From positions 21,253 through 85,252 of the forward strand of contig DCJA01000017.1 in assembly GCA_002317175.1 (NCBI GenBank): a DNA stretch of 64,000 nt, written 5' to 3'. The translations under genes and the position numbers were made by a program. Shown here piece after piece: positions 35,897 to 45,523 of the stretch. The notes under the pieces were generated by a model. That model was not told where the DNA came from. It worked only from the letters and a program-made list of their open reading frames with translations, and searched no databases. Numbering within the stretch: position 1 is the first letter of the stretch; every line of letters begins with the position of its first letter. This stretch comes from Lachnospiraceae bacterium UBA1712. Its GTDB lineage: Bacteria; Bacillota; Clostridia; Lachnospirales; Lachnospiraceae.

Positions 35897-36613
35897 TTAC
35901 TTGTTCTTGTTGATAATTCTTGTATCATATTTGCCTGTTTCGATATCAATATATCTGACAAAAAGAGATACCTTATTATCCTCATTAAGATTACTCCAGA
36001 GCATATCTGTAAATTCATCAATATCCTTATCAATTACAACCCACTTTGGTTCGCCTTCAAAGCTTGGAAGTGGATTTCCATCCTGCATATATGTGTGGAT
36101 AAAATGTCCCTCACCAGCAACTGGATTTGAATAAGAATATGTGTAACGATTGCAGGCATCCGGGTTACCATTATTGCTCTTCAAAATGCTCATAGAGTAG
36201 TTATATTCACCATTCTCAATCTCCATAACGCCTGAAATTCTAGGAGTATAGTTTGGTGCATCATGCTCATACTTTCTGCTTCTTAAGGATTCCTCAAATG
36301 TCTTTCCTTCACTCATTCCATCGTATACTGTATCAGTCTGATCACCATTAGTAACGATTGTGCAGTTACCAAGTACTCTTACAGGGCGATAAATGATAAG
36401 CTCTGGTGCTACTAAAAGAGTATTGACATCATAAGCTTCTGTTCTAATTCCTTCGTCTTCTACAGAGAAAATTCTATTTCGGCTACTAGCACTTCTTCCC
36501 ATGATAAAGTATGCTGTTACTGCGTACTTACCATCAGCTGATTTACCAATTACGATACCTCTTCCTGGGTACGCATTAGCAGAAAGTTCTGTTGCAAGAT
36601 TCTTTAATTCCAT
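35897..36613 (-). CDS. PurO-type IMP cyclohydrolase
   Basis: 238 residues of the IMP_cyclohyd family first known from Archaea (PurO), catalysing FAICAR to IMP. Family blocks: AYPGRGIVIGKS (about 14-25), AYFIMGRSASSRNR (about 33-46), VTNGDQTD and PRISGV (about 143). Its place directly upstream of the stand-alone transformylase supports the last two steps of purine synthesis being done by separate proteins. SD AAAGGAG. Good confidence from the combined motif and context. Confidence 0.88.
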   Translation of the reverse strand: MELKNLATELSANAYPGRGIVIGKSADGKYAVTAYFIMGRSASSRNRIFSVEDEGIRTEAYDVNTLLVAPELIIYRPVRVLGNCTIVTNGDQTDTVYDGMSEGKTFEESLRSRKYEHDAPNYTPRISGVMEIENGEYNYSMSILKSNNGNPDACNRYTYSYSNPVAGEGHFIHTYMQDGNPLPSFEGEPKWVVIDKDIDEFTDMLWSNLNEDNKVSLFVRYIDIETGKYDTRIINKNK

Positions 36614-36627
36614 TGTGTTTCTCCTTT

Positions 36628-37632
36628 TTATCTGATTTTCCTGAGAGTCTCCTCAATCGCCTTAGGTGTCGTGATGTGCATCTGTCCAGGACCTGCTGTG
36701 ATCATGACATAATTGACATCGTTCATCTGAAGTCTTCTTAAGTAACCGTCAAGAGATACCTCTTTATATCTGTACTCACCCATATACTGAAATCTGTCAG
36801 TATAGATAAGATAAGCTGCCTGATTATTATTTACAAACATATCCTCGCCATCAAGCAGAGTGTATGTTGTAAGTCTGTCCATAAACTGAATAATGGTTGC
36901 ATCAAGGACATGAAGCATGGCAATATACTGCTCAACCTTTGCCTTATCTCCCTCAGAATTTGCCTTAGGAATATAGCTTTTGCTAAGAAGATTTGATATA
37001 TATATCAGTTCAGGCATATTGAGTCCTTTGATTGCCTCAAAGTACTTTTCAACACTCTTTCCATTATCCAAAGGAATTTTGTCAAGTTCTTCTCTTCTTT
37101 CCTTTGACAGACTGTAAGGATCCTTAAAGTTATGGATTGGCATTGGATTAAATGCTACCGGAACCTTTCCATCAGCACGCTTATCCATTTCCTCCTTCAT
37201 CTGAGGGCTCATGAGCATTGTAATCTTTGTAAGGTCATAGCCAAATACCTTCTGCAGCCATGGAATAGTGACACCCATAGCAATATTAGGATGAGCTGGA
37301 TTGAAGTCAATATACATTACTCCAAGATGAGATGCTATCGCACATATTGACTCAAAGCTGTTAAGAGAGTCATTGGGTTCAATCTTAGCAAGCGGATAAA
37401 CACCATCAAGGATTTCAAAATCATTGACCTTTACGAATTCCTTTGCATACTCCAAAGAAGAAAACACAAAGAGTTCCCTACCATACTCATCTACTTCCTT
37501 TACATAAGGATAGCTGTATCCTCTAACCATATTGGCCTGTACAGTTGATAAAAGAATATACATAGTATTGCTGGTAAATTCTTTAACAATATTTATGGCC
37601 ATTTCTTCACTTATTTCATTTGTATTCCCCAT
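36628..37632 (-). CDS. Unknown protein, 334 aa, upstream of purine genes
   Basis: Not firmly recognised. Soluble, with a central region VFGYDLTKITMLMSPQ and a segment LFVFSSLEYAKEFVKVN that recalls SseB-like domains, but I cannot confirm it. No signal, membrane segment or metal motif. SD AGGAGAAGTAT. It lies 14 bases before the IMP cyclohydrolase gene on the same strand, so it is co-transcribed with purine genes. Confidence 0.6.
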   Translation of the reverse strand: MGNTNEISEEMAINIVKEFTSNTMYILLSTVQANMVRGYSYPYVKEVDEYGRELFVFSSLEYAKEFVKVNDFEILDGVYPLAKIEPNDSLNSFESICAIASHLGVMYIDFNPAHPNIAMGVTIPWLQKVFGYDLTKITMLMSPQMKEEMDKRADGKVPVAFNPMPIHNFKDPYSLSKERREELDKIPLDNGKSVEKYFEAIKGLNMPELIYISNLLSKSYIPKANSEGDKAKVEQYIAMLHVLDATIIQFMDRLTTYTLLDGEDMFVNNNQAAYLIYTDRFQYMGEYRYKEVSLDGYLRRLQMNDVNYVMITAGPGQMHITTPKAIEETLRKIR

Positions 37633-37690
37633 ATACTTCTCCTGTTATAAAAGATAAAAAAGTTATTAAACCACAATATGCCTCCCAGCT

Positions 37691-40309
37691 TCAGGATATA
37701 TAACCATCGCTGCGAAGTCTCTGTTTTTCCTGTTCAACCTCAAGCTTGAACTCTCTGGCTGACATTCGTGTGGCACCCTCACCATATATAATCATTTGTT
37801 CCAGACGATCGCTCGTCGCCACCATTATATCACATTTTTTAGACATTTGATGTACTGTTTTTTCTATATACTGATCAGCCGTCTCTGCCTCTTTGGTATA
37901 TACCACGTAAATATTGTGTATCTTTGATACCGAACCAGTATTGCCTTTTACCTTATATGCATCATATACGAGAATCAGCGTATAGCCTTTGCTACCCTGA
38001 TAATCACAGCAAATATCTATCAGCGCATCTCTTGCACTGTCTATATTGACCTTGGCCAGTTCGGCAAGTTCGGGCCATGCAAATATTATATTATAGCCAT
38101 CTACCAGCAGATATTTATCCTTGCGTTCTAATGGCTTGTAGACATATTCCTTCTGAGTTTTCTCTGTTTTCTGTAGCTTCTTCTCATAACCAATATATCT
38201 GTAAGGAGTAAGTTCTTCCTTGCTCTTATGATATGTAGTCTGATATATCTGTTCTATTTCCTCTAAGGAAATGGTCATTTCACTCTGTCTGAAAGCCGAT
38301 ACCTTCTGATTAGGAGTAATGGCAACATCATCATATTCCTTGACCATATCCACGCCCAGCAGCTTTGCAAGTCTGTCACTGCAGTCAATATGTGCCTGCC
38401 GCTTCACCTCATACCATGGCACCAGATAGCCTGCACCATGAGCGCAAAAGACAGATGCGGAAGGATTGTCCAGATCATCATCCGGATTATAACCGCTATT
38501 CTCTATTACTTCCAAAGCATTGTGACAAGGTCTGTAGCCAGCAACCTCATAACTAAAGCTTCCAAGTCCCCTGCTATAGCTATTAAGTTCTCTTCCATAA
38601 TTGTACATGGTTGCTACAGGCGCATTACCCGTAATAATGCTCATATCTCCATCAGGCATCGGAGCCTCAAAGCTGCCCTCTGCCTTCTGAATATCTGACA
38701 TTGCACGTCCCACCATATCGGTAGGGACACTCATTGTAAAATCAATATATGGTTCAAGCAGGATGCTGTCACAGCTCATAAGCCCCTGTCTTACTGCTCT
38801 ATAAGTAGCCTGTCTGAAATCTCCCCCTTCTGTATGCTTGGCATGGGCTCTTCCACCAATGACAGTGATTCTCACATCCGTAAGTTCTGAACCAGTCAAA
38901 ACCCCAAGATGCTTTTTTTCTTCAAGATGAGTCAGTATCAGTCTCTGCCAGTTAAGTTCAAGATCATCCACTGATACATCTGCCTGGCATATAATGCCAC
39001 TCCCCGCCGGCAAAGGTTCCATAAAAAGATGAACCTCCGAATAATGTCGTAATGGCTCGTAATGCCCCACGCCTTCAACCTTAGCTGAAATGGTTTCCTT
39101 ATATACGATACTGCCTTCTCCAACAGAGATAAGCCTGTCAAATCTGTCCTTATATATACGCTTGAGAATATCTGTCTGAACATCTCCCATAACACTGATA
39201 TGAATTTCTTTAAGAGTTTCATTCCAGCTCACATTCAGCTCTGGGATCTCATCAGAAAGCATACAAAGATTCTTGTAGCATATGCTTATATCTTCCTTTT
39301 CATCTGGAAGCACTCTATAAGTCAGAACAGGAAGTAACAAAGGCTTTATTGCTTCTGTAATCTCGCCTATCCCATCGCCTGCCCTATAGTTATCAAGTCC
39401 TGTTACAACGCAGATCTGTCCTGCATTAACTTCATTAACATTCTCGTAGCCTGAGCCATTGTATATTCTTATCTGATTAATCTTCTCATCAGCAATCCTG
39501 TCCTTAACCCTAAGTCTACCACCTGTAACCTTCATATGGGTAAGTCTTTGGCCGTCATCGTCACGGCTAATCTTATATACTCTAGCGCCAAAAGATTCCT
39601 GATAGCTTTTATTGGCACAAATACTACTCATAAGCTGAAGTAGTCTCTCTACTCCGTCCAGATACAGGGCCGATCCAAAAATAAGAGGAAACAGCTTTCT
39701 TTGCGCAAATGCATTGCGAATAGAATCAGCCTTAATATCACCTGTATTCAGATATTCATCCATCAATGCTTCATCACACATTGACAGCTCATCAGTAATG
39801 TCCTCTGGAATATCACCAAACTCATCACTCGTAACAAAAGAAAAATCCACAATATCAGAAGAAAGCTTCTGCTTTAAGCTTTCCGAAATTGCAGATTTGT
39901 CTACTCCTGGCATGTCTGTCTTATTGACAAACACTATTACAGGAATCCCATATGTATTTAATAATTTCCATAAAGTCAGAGTATGCCCCTGAATTCTGTC
40001 AGCTGCTTCCACAAGAAGAACTGCAACATCTATAACCTGGAGAGTTCTCTCCATTTCGGCAGAAAAATCCACATGTCCTGGAGTATCCAATAATGTTATG
40101 TCAACCTCATTAAAACTAACACCTGCCTGCTTTGAGAAGACTGTAATACCACGTTCTCGTTCTATAGCGAAATCATCCAAAAGGCTGTCCTTGTGATCCA
40201 CTCTTCCAAGGACACGACGTTTTCCGCAGGTATATAGTATTGCCTCAGCCAGGGTCGTCTTACCCGAATCAACATGGGCAACAAGACCAGCGACAAGATT
40301 TTTCTTCAA
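37691..40309 (-). CDS. EF-G/TetM-like GTPase fused to a C-terminal NYN (YacP-like) domain
   Basis: About 872 residues. N-terminal GTPase: AHVDSGKTTL (G1), RGIT (switch), DTPGHVDFS (G3), NKTDMPG (G4), then domains II-V as in ribosomal protection proteins and EF-G. The last 140 residues (from about 732) are a NYN/PIN-like domain with LLVDGYNIIFAWPE, as in YacP/Rae1, which cuts mRNA on the ribosome in Bacillus. The frame extends to a TTG at 40339, but TTG 40307-40309, 8 bases after GGAG and matching the usual MKKNxxxGxxAHVDSGKTT start, is preferred. It may protect against a drug or rescue stalled ribosomes; resistance is not shown. Confidence 0.88.
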   Translation of the reverse strand: MKKNLVAGLVAHVDSGKTTLAEAILYTCGKRRVLGRVDHKDSLLDDFAIERERGITVFSKQAGVSFNEVDITLLDTPGHVDFSAEMERTLQVIDVAVLLVEAADRIQGHTLTLWKLLNTYGIPVIVFVNKTDMPGVDKSAISESLKQKLSSDIVDFSFVTSDEFGDIPEDITDELSMCDEALMDEYLNTGDIKADSIRNAFAQRKLFPLIFGSALYLDGVERLLQLMSSICANKSYQESFGARVYKISRDDDGQRLTHMKVTGGRLRVKDRIADEKINQIRIYNGSGYENVNEVNAGQICVVTGLDNYRAGDGIGEITEAIKPLLLPVLTYRVLPDEKEDISICYKNLCMLSDEIPELNVSWNETLKEIHISVMGDVQTDILKRIYKDRFDRLISVGEGSIVYKETISAKVEGVGHYEPLRHYSEVHLFMEPLPAGSGIICQADVSVDDLELNWQRLILTHLEEKKHLGVLTGSELTDVRITVIGGRAHAKHTEGGDFRQATYRAVRQGLMSCDSILLEPYIDFTMSVPTDMVGRAMSDIQKAEGSFEAPMPDGDMSIITGNAPVATMYNYGRELNSYSRGLGSFSYEVAGYRPCHNALEVIENSGYNPDDDLDNPSASVFCAHGAGYLVPWYEVKRQAHIDCSDRLAKLLGVDMVKEYDDVAITPNQKVSAFRQSEMTISLEEIEQIYQTTYHKSKEELTPYRYIGYEKKLQKTEKTQKEYVYKPLERKDKYLLVDGYNIIFAWPELAELAKVNIDSARDALIDICCDYQGSKGYTLILVYDAYKVKGNTGSVSKIHNIYVVYTKEAETADQYIEKTVHQMSKKCDIMVATSDRLEQMIIYGEGATRMSAREFKLEVEQEKQRLRSDGYIS

Positions 40310-40339
40310 ATATTCACTCCATTTCAAGCAATAAATCAA

Positions 40340-41689
40340 CTAGAGTCCCAGAAGCTTGGTAGCAATCTGGAAATATATCAAAAGTGAAATAGCATCTACA
40401 ATAGTTGTAATGAATGGAGAAGCCATTACAGCCGGGTCAAAGCCAAGCTTCTTTGCAAACATTGGAAGTGTACAGCCTACCACCTTGGCGATAAGTACTA
40501 CACAAACCAGCGTAAAGCATACAACAAGTGCTACCATCAGTCCCACCTTGTCCAGAAGCATCAGCTTAGCAAAATTGCACACTGCCAAAGTCAGGCCACA
40601 AAGAGCAGCTACTCTTATCTCCTTAAAAACAACCTTAAACATATCTGCAAACTCAATCTCATCCAGAGAAAGTCCACGGATAATAGTAACAGAAGCCTGT
40701 CCACCTGCATTTCCGCCAGTGTCCATAAGCATCGGAATAAATGCTGTTAGAATAACATATACGCTAAGCGCATCCTCAAAAGAGGAAATGATCTTTCCAG
40801 TAAAGGTTGCTGATATCATCAACAATAAAAGCCATGGAATACGCTTTTTAAAAGTCTCAATTACGCCAGTACGCATATATGACTTATCTGTTGGAAGGAT
40901 AGCGGCCATCTTTTCAATATCCTCTGTGGCCTCTTTTTCCATGATATCCACAACGTCATCGACGGTGATAATACCAACCAGTCGTGATTCATTGTCCACA
41001 ACAGGCATGGCAGTAAAGTCGTATTTTTGGAATGTTCTTGCTACTTCTTCCTGATCATCCAGTGTATTGATGGAGATAATGTTCTCATGCATTATGTCCC
41101 CAATTAGTTCATCAGGATCAGTCAAAAGCAAATATCTTAATGCAACAGTACCAATCAGTTTACGTCTGCTGTCTAATACGTAACAGATATTAATAGTCTC
41201 ACTGTCCACTCCTACCTGTCTTATGCGGGCAATGGCCTGCTCAACAGTAAGATTTTCCTTCAGGTCAACGTACTCCACTGTCATAATAGATCCAGCGGAA
41301 TCCTCTGGATATCTTAACAGATGATTAATATCTCTTCTTGTCTCAGGGCTGGCAAGCGCCAAAAGACGCTTAACAACATTGGCCGGCATCTCTTCTAAAA
41401 GGTCTGTCGCATCATCGGCCATCAGGTTATCAATAATGCCCGCTGCATCCTTATCAGAAAGGGATGAAATTATATACTGCTGATTCTCCACATCCAGATA
41501 AGAGAAAACATCTGCAGCCATATCCTTTGGAAGTATTCTAAACAGCTTCAGCTGTTCTCCTTCTTCCAAATCCTCAAACACAGCCGCAATATCTGCTTCA
41601 TTCAGTTCAGCAATGGTCTGGCGAAGCGTAGTGTACTGCTTATTTTCCAACAAATCACGTACTTTGTCTAATTCAAATAATTCTTCCAT
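40340..41689 (-). CDS. mgtE: Magnesium transporter MgtE
   Basis: 449 residues. MgtE N domain (about 1-125), paired CBS domains (about 130-250, with LIGTVALRYLLL and VVDNESRLVGIITVDDVVDIME), a plug helix and five C-terminal membrane helices (about 280-449) with PMLMDTGGNAGGQ, the pore signature. Channel-like Mg2+ uptake gated by intracellular Mg2+ through the CBS domains. The stop lies 30 bases before the chosen GTPase start, so they are one transcript. SD AAAGGAGAACCAAT, which lies inside an overlapping upstream ORF. Confidence 0.96.
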   Translation of the reverse strand: MEELFELDKVRDLLENKQYTTLRQTIAELNEADIAAVFEDLEEGEQLKLFRILPKDMAADVFSYLDVENQQYIISSLSDKDAAGIIDNLMADDATDLLEEMPANVVKRLLALASPETRRDINHLLRYPEDSAGSIMTVEYVDLKENLTVEQAIARIRQVGVDSETINICYVLDSRRKLIGTVALRYLLLTDPDELIGDIMHENIISINTLDDQEEVARTFQKYDFTAMPVVDNESRLVGIITVDDVVDIMEKEATEDIEKMAAILPTDKSYMRTGVIETFKKRIPWLLLLMISATFTGKIISSFEDALSVYVILTAFIPMLMDTGGNAGGQASVTIIRGLSLDEIEFADMFKVVFKEIRVAALCGLTLAVCNFAKLMLLDKVGLMVALVVCFTLVCVVLIAKVVGCTLPMFAKKLGFDPAVMASPFITTIVDAISLLIYFQIATKLLGL

Positions 41690-41768
41690 ATTGGTTCTCC
41701 TTTGTACTAGTCTTCATGCTACTTCGCCCAGGTATAGGACTATCAGAATTATTCTGTTTATTTGTCAT
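41673..41768 (-). CDS. Upstream ORF (31 aa) overlapping the mgtE start
   Basis: ATG at 41766-41768 behind GGTGGTGG; the 31 codons run over the mgtE SD and ATG and end with a TGA at 41673 in another frame, overlapping mgtE by 17 bases. The peptide is polar, with SDSPIPGRSS in the middle. This layout suits translational coupling or a leader-peptide control of mgtE. It could also be chance; no homology is claimed. Confidence 0.4.
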   Translation of the reverse strand: MTNKQNNSDSPIPGRSSMKTSTKENQYGRII

Positions 41769-41841
41769 GAAAACCACCACCTTTCGAACCACTATAATTA
41801 GCTTTATTTAGTCCAGATGTATTATTACATCCGGCCTTTTC

Positions 41842-41870
41842 ATAATACTTTATAGTTAGATTAGTGTCAA
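41842..41870 (-). promoter_or_regulatory. Promoter of mgtE
   Basis: Minus strand TTGACA (41865-41870), 17 bases, TATTAT (41842-41847). Predicts a 146-base leader that begins with a hairpin (GGATGTA/TACATC, 41812-41833) and contains the 31-codon upstream ORF. No M-box consensus recognised. Confidence 0.78.
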
Positions 41871-42066
41871 TTTATTAATGGATAGCCCAGACATTATTAA
41901 TACGTTTTATGGCAGCATTTATTAATGAATTCTTGGGCATTGTTTAAGATTTTGTGAATATTCTTTATCTTCCTATTTATATTTGGTATAATACGGACTT
42001 GTAGTGTGGAATTATTTTGCATGCTAAGGCAGTGATATCTCATGCAGATATCATGGGAGGTTTTTT
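41871..42066. other. Divergent region between mgtE and the PBP gene
   Basis: On the plus strand a TATAAT preceded by TTTGG (near 41985-41993) is a probable PBP promoter with a weak -35, and GGGAGG lies 5 bases before TTTTTTATG. Otherwise AT-rich with no gene. Confidence 0.45.
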
Positions 42067-44760
42067 ATGAATTATTCAAAACAGGGAATTCAAAAGAAGA
42101 AAAAAAGCATACGTTCCTTCAGCAAAAAACTAGGAAAAAAGTTTACTTTATATTTTGTAAGATTTCTTATTGTTGCAATACTGGCTGGAGCTATTCTTGG
42201 AGCCAGCGCAGGAATTGGTGTATTTAAAGGTATTATAGATACTTCACCAGAGATTACTAACATCGATGTAAGTCCTACTGGTTTTTCAACTTTTATCTAT
42301 AACAAAGAAGGTAAGCAGACTGCTAAGCTTGTTGCTACTGATTCCAATCGTATTCCAGTCACCATGGATCAGATTCCTGAGGATCTGGCTCATGCATTTG
42401 TAGCAATTGAGGATGAGCGTTTCTACAGCCATAACGGAATCGATATCAAGGGTATCATTCGTGCCGGTGTTGAAGCAGTTAAGACCAAATTCAAAACTGG
42501 TCAGGGTGCTTCTACTATCACTCAGCAGTTGCTTAAAAATAATGTATTCAAGAGCTGGACTGAAGAAGACAGTATTGTAGATAAGGTTACCAGAAAGATT
42601 CAGGAGCAGTATCTCGCCATAGAGCTTGAAAAGGTAATGGACAAGGATAAGATTCTTGAGAACTATATGAACACCATTAACCTGGGACAGAATACGCTTG
42701 GTGTTCAGGCCGCTTCACTTAGATACTTTAACAAGGATGTTTCAGACCTTACTGTTTCTGAATGTGCTGTTATAGCAGCTATCACTCAGAATCCAAGCCG
42801 TTACAATCCTATCTCTCATCCTGAGAAGAATGCTGAGCGTCGTGCAAAGGTACTCAGAAATATGAGGGATCAGGGCTATATTACAGAAACAGAATACAAT
42901 GAGGCTGTTAATGATGATGTATACTCCCGTATTCAGTCATACAACCTGGTTGTAGATGATAATTCGGTTAATTCTTACTTCGATGACGCTGTAACTGAAG
43001 CAGTTTACAATGATTTGCTTGAGGCTGGCTATGATGAACAGCAGGCATATACACTGTTATATACAGGTGGTCTGCAGATTTTCTCTACTCAGGATCCTGC
43101 AATTCAGCAGATATGCGATGATCTTACAAGCAATGAAGCCAACTATCCTGCTGGCACAAAATGGTATCTGAGATATGCACTTACAATCGAGAAAGCTAAT
43201 GGCGATCTTGAAAACCACAGTTCAGAAATGTTTAAGTCATATTTCAAGGAATCAAATAATAAGTTCAATATGCTCTACTCTTCTCAGGATGCAGCATATG
43301 AAGCTATAGAAGAATACAAAGCCCATGTAATGTCTGAGGGTGATGAAGAAGTTGCTGAAACCATCAACCTTACGCCTCAGCCACAGATCAGCTTAACAAT
43401 TTCTGATCAGCATACCGGCGAAGTACTTGCCATGATTGGTGGACGAGGAGAAAAGACTGCTTCAAGAACTCTCAACAGAGCTACATCAACAGTAAGACAG
43501 CCAGGTTCTACTTTCAAGGTTCTTTCTACATTTGCACCAGCTCTTGACAGCGCAGGTCTTACTCTTGCAACTGTTCAGAATGATGCACCTTTTACATATG
43601 AAAGTGGTACTCCAGTTTCCAACTGGTATACAACAGGCTATCGTGGAATAAGCTCTCTCCGTATGGGTATTATTCAGAGTATGAATATCGTAACTGTTAA
43701 AACCCTTACTCAGATTACTCCACAACTTGGTTTTGATTATCTTCTTAACTTTGGATTTACTACTCTTGAAACTGGTCGTGTTATTAACGGAAAGGTATAT
43801 TCAGATATTCAACAGGCTCTTGCTCTTGGTGGTATTACCAATGGTGTAAAGAATATTGAATTAAATGCCGCATATGCTTCTATCGCAAATGGTGGTGTTT
43901 ATATCGAACCTAAGCTATATACCAAGGTTCTTGATCACTCTGGCAATGTTATTCTTGATAATACTGGTTCAAATACAAGACAGGTACTTCAGCCTACTAC
44001 AGCCTGGTTGCTTATCTCAGCCATGAAGGATGTAGTTACAAGCGGTACTGGTACCAAGTGTCGTCTCGACAATGTTACAGCAGCTGGTAAGACCGGTACT
44101 ACTTCAGATAACAAGGACGTATGGTTTGCAGGATTCACTGGATATTACACCTGTACAACCTGGACTGGTTACGATAACAACGAAAAGATGAATGATGAAG
44201 AGCATAACTTTGCCAAGGTTCTTTGGAAGATGGTTATGAGTCGTGTTCATGAAGGATATGAAAACAAAGAGATAATGCAGACCCCTAGCGGAATCACATC
44301 TGCTACTGTTTGCTCAAGATCAGGTAAACTTCCTATTCCAGGCTTATGTGATGCTACTCTTACATCAGAATACTTCGCAGAAGGTACTGTTCCTACAGAA
44401 AGCTGTGATGTTCATTATGCAGGTACTATATGTGCATATGATAATCTTCCAGCCTGCGAGAACTGTCCATTTAAGGTAGATGGTGTCTTTGAACTTCCTC
44501 TTCCAGAGGATCCAAAGGTTGCTGCAGGTGCTGGTACAATTACAGCTGATGGAACTGTAGTAAATGCTGCTACAACTTCAACTGCAACAGTCGGTGAGGA
44601 TGGCACAAGAAGATGTTCTCATGATGCTCTATTCTTTGCAAATCCTGATGCTGAAGCAATTGTTCAACAGCAGCAATGGGCATTAGAAGCTGCTGGTCAG
44701 GCTGCTGCATTAAGTGCTGCTCCTGTAGAAGAAACAACGGATGTTCCAGTTGAGGACTAG
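42067..44760 (+). CDS. Class A penicillin-binding protein (PBP1A type)
   Basis: 897 residues. One N-terminal membrane anchor after a basic tail (about 32-55). The glycosyltransferase domain (about 85-265) has EDERFYSHNGID, then GASTITQQLLKN. The transpeptidase domain (about 430-740) has SxxK in PGSTFK, SxN in QSMN, and KTG in AGKTGTTS. A Cys-containing linker and a Thr/Ala-rich C-terminal tail follow. It polymerises and cross-links peptidoglycan on the outer face. It stands alone on the plus strand with its own terminator. A bifunctional enzyme, with mrcA/ponA the usual names; symbol left open. Confidence 0.95.
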   Translation: MNYSKQGIQKKKKSIRSFSKKLGKKFTLYFVRFLIVAILAGAILGASAGIGVFKGIIDTSPEITNIDVSPTGFSTFIYNKEGKQTAKLVATDSNRIPVTMDQIPEDLAHAFVAIEDERFYSHNGIDIKGIIRAGVEAVKTKFKTGQGASTITQQLLKNNVFKSWTEEDSIVDKVTRKIQEQYLAIELEKVMDKDKILENYMNTINLGQNTLGVQAASLRYFNKDVSDLTVSECAVIAAITQNPSRYNPISHPEKNAERRAKVLRNMRDQGYITETEYNEAVNDDVYSRIQSYNLVVDDNSVNSYFDDAVTEAVYNDLLEAGYDEQQAYTLLYTGGLQIFSTQDPAIQQICDDLTSNEANYPAGTKWYLRYALTIEKANGDLENHSSEMFKSYFKESNNKFNMLYSSQDAAYEAIEEYKAHVMSEGDEEVAETINLTPQPQISLTISDQHTGEVLAMIGGRGEKTASRTLNRATSTVRQPGSTFKVLSTFAPALDSAGLTLATVQNDAPFTYESGTPVSNWYTTGYRGISSLRMGIIQSMNIVTVKTLTQITPQLGFDYLLNFGFTTLETGRVINGKVYSDIQQALALGGITNGVKNIELNAAYASIANGGVYIEPKLYTKVLDHSGNVILDNTGSNTRQVLQPTTAWLLISAMKDVVTSGTGTKCRLDNVTAAGKTGTTSDNKDVWFAGFTGYYTCTTWTGYDNNEKMNDEEHNFAKVLWKMVMSRVHEGYENKEIMQTPSGITSATVCSRSGKLPIPGLCDATLTSEYFAEGTVPTESCDVHYAGTICAYDNLPACENCPFKVDGVFELPLPEDPKVAAGAGTITADGTVVNAATTSTATVGEDGTRRCSHDALFFANPDAEAIVQQQQWALEAAGQAAALSAAPVEETTDVPVED

Positions 44761-44821
44761 AAATCAAGAAGGATCTAGTTTCTTTGATAATAATGTAGAA
44801 CACATAGTGAACTATAATACA

Positions 44822-44853
44822 AAAAGGATCTGGTTAATCAACCAGATCCTTTT
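44822..44853 (+). terminator. Terminator of the PBP gene
   Basis: AAAAGGATCTGGTT paired with AACCAGATCCTTTT around AATC. Symmetrical A and T runs allow it to act on the minus strand too, for the zinc-ribbon gene. Confidence 0.92.
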
Positions 44854-44934
44854 CTATTTAGATATGTAAATTGCTTCCTAATAATGCTTTATTGCTTAGG
44901 CCATATAATCCCTAGGATAGCTATTTGTCAGGTT

Positions 44935-45351
44935 TTATTCCTCAGCAGCTTCTTCCCCAGTAGTTTCCTGGGCAACCTCCTTCACCTCTTCAACTTCTTC
45001 AAAGCTCTCAACCTTAGCTCCACACTTAGGACAGAATGTACTGTCTTTTGCCATTGCCTCTCCACATGCAGGACACTTCTTAACTCCCTGTGTAGATGAA
45101 AGCTTAGCATTTAATGCATCAATCTTAGCAAGTACTGCAGCTATCTCGCTCATCTTTTCGCCATAAGCAGCTGATTCCTTGTGATCTTCATAATATGCCT
45201 TACCAAGGTCTTTATACAACTTGCCAAGGCTGGCTTCTGCTGTTCCGATCTGAGCCTTAATTGCAGCTACTCCTGAGATTTCTTTTGTCTTGTCTGCAAC
45301 TGCCTTTGCTCCTGTTCCTAATGTAGCTCCTAAATCTTCAAAAAATTTCAT
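44935..45351 (-). CDS. Small zinc-ribbon protein with helical N-terminus
   Basis: 138 residues. A helical region (about 1-85, MKFFEDLGATLGTGAKAVADK then KTKEISGVAAIK and a further coil) with Ala/Lys/Glu composition, a zinc ribbon (CPACGEAMAKDSTFCPKCG, about 93-111), and a Glu/Val-rich acidic end. The family is common and uncharacterised in Clostridia. It follows the SD AGGAGGATAATAAAG. It ends beside the PBP terminator. Confidence 0.78.
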   Translation of the reverse strand: MKFFEDLGATLGTGAKAVADKTKEISGVAAIKAQIGTAEASLGKLYKDLGKAYYEDHKESAAYGEKMSEIAAVLAKIDALNAKLSSTQGVKKCPACGEAMAKDSTFCPKCGAKVESFEEVEEVKEVAQETTGEEAAEE

Positions 45352-45391
45352 CTTTATTATCCTCCTGATTAATAGACTGTTTTAATTGTTC

Positions 45392-45421
45392 AAAAAGGTG
45401 TAAACTTTGCAAAAACACCTT
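45392..45421 (-). terminator. Probable terminator of hemolysin III gene
   Basis: Minus strand AAGGTGT and ACACCTT around a 13-base loop, then TTTTTG. Between the hemolysin III gene and the zinc-ribbon gene. Confidence 0.65.
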
Positions 45422-45523
45422 ATGAAATGAGTATATCACTCATCTTACAAAAATGAACACTTATACGGTAAGAGGTAAATATATCCATTCAAGTGGTAAA
45501 ATCATGACACTAAAATATAAAAG

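Noticed and set aside
37691..40309. Tetracycline resistance by the TetM-like protein
   Set aside because: Family relationship to EF-G/RPP is clear, but the sequence is divergent and carries a NYN domain; resistance cannot be concluded.
40356..41054. 232-codon plus-strand frame
   Set aside because: It is the antisense shadow of mgtE; no SD, and the composition follows the mgtE codons.
41690..41840. M-box magnesium riboswitch upstream of mgtE
   Set aside because: No recognisable M-box core; only a simple hairpin and a short ORF were found.
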